From positions 372,001-436,000 of the forward strand of contig SMMW01000178.1 of assembly GCA_004794655.1 (NCBI GenBank): a stretch of 64,000 nt of DNA, given 5' to 3'. This DNA comes from Marisa cornuarietis (taxonomy: Eukaryota > Mollusca > Gastropoda > Architaenioglossa > Ampullariidae). The notes below the pieces were generated by a model. It saw only the letters and a list, made by a program, of their open reading frames with translations, ran no database searches and was not told the origin of the DNA. The stretch's first letter is position 1, and every line of letters begins with the position of its first letter. This document shows, one piece after another, positions 56,942-64,000 of this stretch. The position numbers and the translations under genes were made by a program.

Positions 56942-59900
56942 GGTTTTCAGGAAACTTTGGTAAAGGAAAATGAAGATAAATGCCGAAATGGAGGCAAAAT
57001 CAATCTGGCATGCCTGACTAGGATGCTTTGCACGGAGAGGCCCAGGTCAGCTGTGCACTACGCTTCAGGGTCATCTCTTCAGCTATGCTGACAACAGTTT
57101 TGCATGAGCCTATCCTTGCAAGTGCAGCTTCACCTGTGTGTATGTTTCTTCCGTGCAAGTGCTAAAGATGGCTGACTTCGGCTGTAACCAACGTTAAAGG
57201 CCCACCCAGTGTAAGGCCTACGTAGAGCCGATGAAGAAGAATTCATCCATAATCTGAGAGAGAACACCAACAAGACAGAGGAACTGATCGTCATTGTTGT
57301 GTGCATTGGACATCTTGTAGACAACAAGTAGCAGTTTTTTTTAAAGGAAAAAGCATTTTGCTGTTTGTTGCACATAATGCATTTTATTTTTTTTTGGCTG
57401 AGGTGGTTGGTGGGGGGTTGAACTGGAGCCTTTCAGTAAGGATCAGTTATGTTTCATACAGTGCATATCTCTTTATAATGGAACTATTTCATTTACTTTT
57501 AAAATATAAGAGATGTCCTTGTAGGCCAAGAGTGGAGGTCAAGATGTTTGGATCATCTCTAGACGTTATGTGCTGCTGTAGCAGATTGTGTAAATTGTAG
57601 CGTTTTCTTGAATGTTAATGATTGTCATGCTTATATGCCAAATTCATCTCTGATGAAGTGCATGGTAAAGGGGGAAAATGTTCAGAATCACATTTATTTT
57701 GGCTGCTTCAGGCAATAAGCTTTAGACTTTTCTGATTTCCTGATATCTCAAGCTTCGTAAATGGTGAGGCTGGTTGGGTACATCCATCACTATATAGTTT
57801 CAGCCACTGGAGGGCATGCTTTCAGTTGGCATCATAAGACTGTGCATCCAGCATAACTGCTTTGCACTCAGCGTAACGTTTTGATGAGAAATAACATGGC
57901 CATTGTGAACCAGTCTCAATGGTTGTTTGTGTGTCTGAGGTCCAAAATGGTGGACTGTCAAAAGGAACCTTACCTCTTTGATTTATTGAGCATAGAATGC
58001 CATTTGATGTAAGTGTGTAAAAGTCGGGTTTGCCTGGCAGTACCCAAATGATGGAGACTTAGGTCTCAGGAAGAGCAGAACAAATGTATGGGAATAAGCC
58101 AGTGCAGAAAGTCCACATGCAGACTGCTAGGTTTCAGTTCTATAAGATTAGAATTCAGATGGGTTTTGTTAGGAACCCATGGTAATTGTTATCACTGAGT
58201 CAAAGAGGGGTATCTCTCATAGACTAGGTGCCATTTCTCAGCTCCTGCTTATACTTTCCTCCACTAAAAGTTCTGCCCCGAAACTTGAAATAAAAATTCT
58301 TTTCTTGACACATTGCATTTATCACGGATAAACCACAGCTTGTACAAATGAGTTCCCTTCACTTAAGCGATTAGCACACTTAAGCAGTATTGGATTTTGT
58401 CTTTGACTTATGTGAAATGTGGGCACCTCACCCACAAGTGTTTATATAACTTGCATCACAACATTGGTTGCAGACCTCCAAAAAGATTGTGTTGCTGTTG
58501 TTTAAGAGAGAGAAAGGAACCTAGCAATAGTTTTATCAGAACAGATAACTAGAAAAACAACTAAACTTAAGATTTTTCTTGTCGTGTTTGACGCCTGATT
58601 TCATCATATTGATGTAAATTTGTCACACCCTTTTTTCCTTGATGGAGGGCAATACCAGACACATTTTGGTGTCATCTATTGGAAAAAAAAACAGGATTTA
58701 CATTGTAAAAAGTTTTCAGTGCACATAAGACATGATTGAATAGCTCATTATGGATGGTTATAAAGTACTGTTACCTTAATAATGTATACCTGAAGATGTG
58801 CCATCATAACAGTGAGTTATTGCCATGCAGATGAGGTAGAATTTAACACTGTTGACTGAAAAATGAACATGGTTTTCAGGTTTGGGAGTTGTCTGGAATA
58901 CCATATGAACTGTAAATAGTATGCTCTCAGTTGCTTAGGACAGTTACTGAAGTTACCAATGACTGCAATATTCATGACCACAGTTAATTTTGTTGTTCAA
59001 CACTAATAGAACAGCACACGTTTTTCTAACATTGATGTCCATACTAACCATGTTTTGTACTACATGTAGTAACCATATTCAGAAGTACTTCTTACTCTAG
59101 CCTCACAAGAAAAGAGCACTGGATGCAGGGTCGAATAGTGTACAGATCAGGAGTTAAACTTGCCAGTGTCAGGCCAAACATAGTCAGGGTTTCACTTGAG
59201 ATGTAAATACCTTTGGCTGTAAACATTTCTGCTAGCTAGAGTTTGATGTTGAAGTGGATATTGATACTGTAGGAGTGTAGCAGCAATATTCACACCACAG
59301 TATTATATTTTTGAGTATGATTTTTTTTTCTCTTCTTCTTTTGGGGGATGGGGAAGATGGCAGCCAGAGTGCAGAGAAATCTTGCACCATGGACTTTATT
59401 TTCTTTTTCAATTGTTGAAAATATAGTAGGGAATGGTGGCATTTCTAAAACTCATATCACAAATTAATGTTTCTGTCACCTTCTCCATTGCCCTTCTTGC
59501 AGCTTTGCACTTACTTTTCATCTTGAACATAACTCAAGTTCCACATTCTTCAAAACATCTTGCAGAATGGCATAGTAGTAGTCTGCATCATAATATTAAG
59601 AAATGGTCTTTAGTCCCATTTTGTCAGTGCAGCTGCGCTCCTTAGTTAAGGAATTGTTTCTGTGTGTATGTGGGTGTGTTTACATGCAGTTATGTGTTTG
59701 TATGCAGTTGAGGATATAAGCATTAACAAAATGTCTGTTGTCTTGGATTATTTGTAACTTAAAGTGAATACATCCAAAAACTAGGGTTTCAGGTAGATTT
59801 TAAAAGCCTGCTTTTGTCAGGTTGGCACATGTGTTTGCTTTTTCGTAAGTTTATTATTAAATATCCATAATATTAGCATGGATAAATCCAAGTTACCTTT

Positions 59901-60940
59901 CTGAAATCCTTATGTAAGCAGCAGCAGAACTTTTTTTGTACTTTTGCATTCCATGTCATTTGAAGCTTATAGATTTTTGTCAAGATAAATTCTAACATAA
60001 CTGATCAGGGTTTAGAAGAAGGTACATGTATCAAATTGGTTGAATATGTGTTTCATGAAAAAATTGATGTTGAAAACTGGTGTCCTTTGAAAAACAAATG
60101 CTTTTGTTGATTATAAAGAGACAAAGTTCGTGCACTTTTTAAACTTTCTGTGAACACTCAGGCATTGCTTGATGCATGATAAGCAGTGACATTTGTAACT
60201 GGATGGACCTCTATGGCATTAAGACTTCACACAAAGGAACACATTCAACTTTTTAGCATGAAATACAATACCAGCTGCTTTGTTAAAGGCTAAATGTGAC
60301 ATAATTATAGGATTCCTGTAGATTACAGTGAATTCTGCAACTAAATTACATATGCTTGATTTCCTGCCATGTGCAAAGCAGAAATTTTGAGATTTTCGAC
60401 ATGAGAAAAGCCCATTCTAAGAGGGTTTTCATTTGTTACCATTTATAGACACTATGCTACCCCACAAAGGTTACTTTTGGAATTATCAGCTGTTGAGATA
60501 GCATCACTTTTAGCACTGAATTATTTGCTTGCTTTTTTTTTTTGCTTTTCACAGAGCTGCAGCCTCTGAATGTAAGCACTATTCCTGGTCCTAAACTGAT
60601 AAAATTTTGAATTACATTAATGCAAGTATGAAAAGTTGGCAATTGCAAGAGAGAGGAATATGCAGACTGCATTTTGGGGCTGAAGTTCATGCAGGTTGTA
60701 TCCTACAAATGTTACAACAAAGTGGCAGGTATGAAGCAATACACTGTATTGTGTGTGCCTATGTGAGTCTACCGTCTTGAATAAGCACACAGCTGCCAGT
60801 TTAGTGTTTTCACCTTGTTCCCTCCACTCTCCCCAATATTTGGTGTGTCCTAGAAATGAGGAAGGCTCTGTAAAGAGTGGATGTGGGATTTTTGTGTATT
60901 TCAGTGGAAGAGTGACAAAATAAAAAATTGGCATAAAGCA
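56942..60940 (+). other. SMG7 3' UTR and downstream sequence
   Basis: No gene is supported in about 4 kb after the SMG7 stop. Candidate polyadenylation signals AATAAA lie at 58289-58294 and 60919-60924, so the 3' UTR may be about 1.35 kb or up to about 4 kb. Which is used cannot be told from sequence. No repeats stand out here, unlike the introns, which favours transcribed UTR over ordinary spacer. Confidence 0.5.
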
Positions 60941-60999
60941 TATTTTGGGAATTTTCTAATTTATGTGCTTTTGGAATGCATGAATTATGCAGGCAAGAG

Positions 61000-61210
61000 C
61001 TGTGTGCAGGTGTGAGGGGAGGGAACTGGTGTTTTACACCAAGCCAGCAAGACTATATCACGACAAAGCAGCCAGCCCTGTAAACAGATGCCACATGCAG
61101 AGAAAGAACAGTGTGCAGAGACAAGATCTGAACCCAGGTTAGCCAATCCCCACTGTATTGGTGACAGGCTCTAACCGGACCCCCTACATGTAGCGATCAA
61201 GAGGGAATAT
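61000..61210 (-). mobile_element. tRNA-derived SINE, minus orientation
   Basis: On the minus strand, GGTTAGAGCCTGTCACC (A-box region) and CTGGGTTCAGATCTTGTCTC (B-box region) form a tRNA-like head. It is followed by CTCTGCATGTGGCATCTG and an end containing TGATATAGTCTTGCTGGC. That last word is also the end of the repeats at 1-460 and 37825-38490, so the two families share a 3' module. Confidence 0.7.
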
Positions 61211-61379
61211 AATGTGAGACAAACTGCACACTAAAGCTGAAACGATACACAGAGATATAAACACTGCAGCAAAGAACAGCACGCGGCAGAACTTCGATAT
61301 AAGTAACTCGCTGCGTCATAGGCCGGTCTATGCTATTTTGTCATCAACGCCTGCAAGTGCCACTGTTTTTTTAAAGAGC

Positions 61380-61950
61380 GTTTTCCTTGCGGTTAACAGA
61401 GGAGATATTCTTAATACCATGCCATGCTGCCCCTAGGTCACCACTACTGAATTGTAGCTCAACTTTCCTTGTACCTTATCTTAGCCTCCCTAATGGCATC
61501 TTGCACCTCCCTGCTCGTTACCTTTTTGTCATGTACAGTTCCAGCAAAGAATACACGCTTCTTATTATTTAGAACAGATTTGAGTTCCTTTGTCACCCAG
61601 GGTTTATTATTAGGAAAGATGACATTTTTCTTAGATGGTATGATCGTGTCAACACAGAAAGTGATGTAGGAAGATTTAAACAATTGAGAGGAGCGAGCAG
61701 ATGAAAAATGCTGCAAGTTACTCTATATCGCATCTGTGCCCAGCATTCTCCTAACTGACAATTTTGCTGCTGGCGCAAACGTAGCTAAAGGAATGTACTG
61801 TTGGCTTTTTTTTTCTTCCATTATCCTTGAATGGCACAAACTTTCCAGGAAGAAATAAATTGGACTACACATCAAATTCCTCTTTATTATATGCCTAGAG
61901 TTACTTCCTGTTACCGGATATTTTGACAATATTATGTTCTCAAGCACTTA
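61380..61950 (-). mobile_element. LINE ORF2 fragment, linker between endonuclease and reverse transcriptase
   Basis: The minus strand reads CVDTIIPSKKNVIFPNNKPW and VTKELKSVLNNKKRVF, then VQDAIREAKIRYKES. This is the conserved NNKPW segment that follows the endonuclease in L2/Rex1-like ORF2 proteins. Frames on either side are broken. It lies between SMG7 and the gene starting at 62313. Confidence 0.75.
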
Positions 61951-62019
61951 GACGTCAGCTGGCTTTGTCAAAGCACGAACTTACACACGTTCATGGTCAA
62001 AGTGGTTTATTTACCGTCA

Positions 62020-62100
62020 TATTGTTTTCCCCCCCACAGTGCGAAATCACCGCAAGGTGGAAGCACTTTCCAACTAAATAAACAACAACTTTCAGCTAGC
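62020..62100 (+). mobile_element. 3' end of a Nimbus/I-like LINE with CAA tail
   Basis: CCACAGTGCGAAATCACCG followed by AGGTGGAAGCACTTTCC and AAACAACAAC repeats the 3' end of the element at 48740-50430. It is strongly 5'-truncated. Confidence 0.65.
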
Positions 62101-62312
62101 AACAGTCGTGTGCACAGAATAAGATTCTCTACTATAGGCAGTTTTTTCAAGCAACTTTATTTAAATTGTCAAAAAATATTATTTTCTAAAGAATCAGCTC
62201 AATAAAATTGTTAATATTATTATAATAAATCGGGAGGTTCGCATACTTATCTTTGCCATTCGGTGCGCATCTTCTGTAGTTGGCGTGTCATCTGCGCACG
62301 CATCAGCCGAAA

Positions 62313-62360
62313 ATGGCCGACAGCAGCAAGAAAGACAAAATTGCAGCTGCAAAAAAGAAG
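62313..62360 (+). CDS. First coding exon, possibly golgin A2 (GM130)-like; gene continues past the window
   Basis: ATG opens 16 codons (MADSSKKDKIAAAKKK), directly followed by a donor GTATCA. The KxAAAKKK ending resembles the N-terminus of golgin subfamily A member 2, where a short basic first segment precedes the coiled coil and binds p115. That identity rests on a few residues only. No other coding exon is visible through 64000, so the first intron would exceed 1.6 kb. The start lies in AAAATGGCCGAC, which also fits a YY1 site. Confidence 0.42.
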
Positions 62361-64000
62361 GTATCATCTGTAGTTGCTCTTTTTAAAAAAAAGATATTGC
62401 TCATTATTCGGAGGTTTTACTTATCTTCAAACTTCCTTTCAAGGTTACAATATACTTATTAGGGGTGTCAGAGACAATCCGTTAACGAGACGCACTGTTA
62501 GCTTTCACTGTTAGGAGCAGACAGCATTTTGTTGTTCCGATAATCGAGATCTGTATGCTAGCCAGTATATTCAGCTAGGTGAAACATTTGAATGTTGAAG
62601 GTACTGTAAAGACCTCCGAGGATATCTGTTCAGTTTGATGGGGTGTCGGTGCATTCTGACTACTAACACGTTCCTCGTTCCTGGGTCCGAGTGCGAATAG
62701 CGATCTGTCCGCTGAGCTTTCTGCTAACCCTGCTACTAGGAAGCAATAGTAAGTTTGACATCCCTACTAATATTTGATTTCATAGGGACACAAGCTCAGT
62801 ATCAAGTCCTCATATGTTTGACCCCCCTGCTTACTAGTGTAATTTGTCACTCTTTCAGTACCCATCTGCTGTGTTATTCTTAAGCAACAGATACGAAATT
62901 AATTTCAAATAGGTCTAAATCCATCGCAGTTCATTTAGGCATTGGAATGTGTTTGCCCCTTTAACCTGTGAATCCCCCCCCCCGCCCCGAGAAAACTGTC
63001 TTCAAGGTTTCTCAAGCTTTTTTTGTTTCTTTAAATGTTATCACACACCTTAGTTTATTTAACAAAACAAATTGTTGCTATGTATGTTTGATTCCATAAA
63101 GTTTTTGGGAGTTAAAAAGTATTTTTTGAAGGTGTGGTAGGGGGATGAGAGAGCAGACAAAAAAAGCTAAATAACCTCTGTGCAAACACCAGAAGGAGAG
63201 AAAAAGACAGATTGCACATGTTAGTGCAGAATTAAAATATAAATATTGTAATATTATTTTACTGTACATCTAATAAGTGCGTCATCTCCCTGTCCCACCT
63301 GAACAGGTTCACCTTATTAACTCTCAGTGGTGCTTTGATGTAGAGTGAGGCAGAAGAGAAGTCTTGAATTAGTAGGTGGTTGGAATAAGTGCCAGTCTGT
63401 CTTACAGCAGCAGCCTGTATATATTTTCTTAAGCATTAACTTAATGTGTTTGCATGCAGCTGCTGTTTGACACATCTTGGCAGTTGCTTCTTAAAAAGAT
63501 TCATTTTTATGGCCTTGATGAAGACTTGACAGGCAGGTAGTTCTCTAGCCATGTGTGTGTGTGTGTGTGAGTGAGAGAGAAAGAGAGAGATTCATAGAGA
63601 TAGTTACAGAGGAAAGACATTACATACATCTGATTCCACTCATCTTCATGATCTAGAACACTAATATTAGACATACAAGTTACGTAGATTTACATGGTCT
63701 GATGCCATGCTGCTTTACATAATTAGACACATTAGAGGAGACCAGGATAAACTGCTGCTGATAAGCAACGCTATGGCATGTAATACAGTTTATGTGATGA
63801 TAACAAAGCCCCTACATTAATATTCAATTAGGATCTCTTGTTTCAAATGTTAAAGAATCTGTTCAAGGACATTTTAAAACCATCAGTTTTTCTTTTGCTT
63901 TTTATAATTGCCTTGTTGAATAAAATACATTTTGTGCACTTTGTCCTTAGAAATGTGTCATATTTCTAAAAATCAAAAGCATTCTTTATCTTAAGTTTTA
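62361..64000 (+). other. Presumed first intron of the right-end gene
   Basis: Nothing coding is supported. It has a C-run near 62975, a GT repeat at about 63551-63569 with adjacent GA-rich sequence, and otherwise A-T rich DNA. Confidence 0.45.

Noticed and set aside
1..64000. CRISPR arrays, bacterial operons, rRNA or functional tRNA genes
   Set aside because: None seen. The tandem arrays are minisatellites without spacer structure, and the tRNA-like boxes belong to degraded SINEs.

Overview
This is a window of animal nuclear DNA with intron-rich genes, A+T-rich spacers, many microsatellites and many degraded transposable elements. Gene content (hamartin, SMG7, a VIT/vWA protein, an arylamine N-acetyltransferase-like protein) is metazoan. 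Nimbus/I-type LINE fragments, L2/Rex1-like LINEs and tRNA-derived SINEs would suit a mollusc, probably a gastropod. That placement is inference; no species marker is visible.

Layout. 1-900: a repeat and the probable last exon of an unidentified plus-strand gene. 6212-25695, minus strand: a complete hamartin (TSC1) gene of 21 coding exons. Its phases close exactly to 1,324 residues, and two of its introns look like GC-AG introns. Its introns hold two solo LTRs in opposite orientation, LINE fragments, a MITE and a minisatellite. 26583-27110, minus: open segments of unknown nature near the presumed TSC1 promoter. 28138-29037, minus: an arylamine N-acetyltransferase-like gene with a Cys-His-Glu triad. 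32125-36126, plus: a four-exon secreted or surface VIT/vWA (inter-alpha-trypsin inhibitor heavy chain-like) gene of 711 residues. 36127-40060: repeats, including a MITE nested in an older repeat and a 38-bp perfect palindrome. 40074-56941, plus: a complete SMG7 gene of 23 coding exons and 1,311 residues, with an ETS/YY1-type promoter, followed by a long 3' region. 61000-62100: SINE and LINE remnants. 62313-62360, plus: a first coding exon of another gene, possibly golgin A2 (GM130)-like, running off the window.

The genes are independently transcribed and form no operon or single pathway. TSC1 encodes the scaffold of the TSC complex, which restrains Rheb/mTORC1. SMG7 encodes the 14-3-3-like adaptor that recruits decay factors to phosphorylated UPF1 in nonsense-mediated decay. 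The other two are a probable acetyl-transfer enzyme and an extracellular adhesion-type protein.

I found no new multi-gene system. The most unusual observations are structural: the paired GC-AG introns, a 36-nt duplication that doubles a splice acceptor in frame, a minisatellite inside a splice-branch region, two solo LTRs with intact target duplications, and an apparent acid swap in the acetyltransferase triad.
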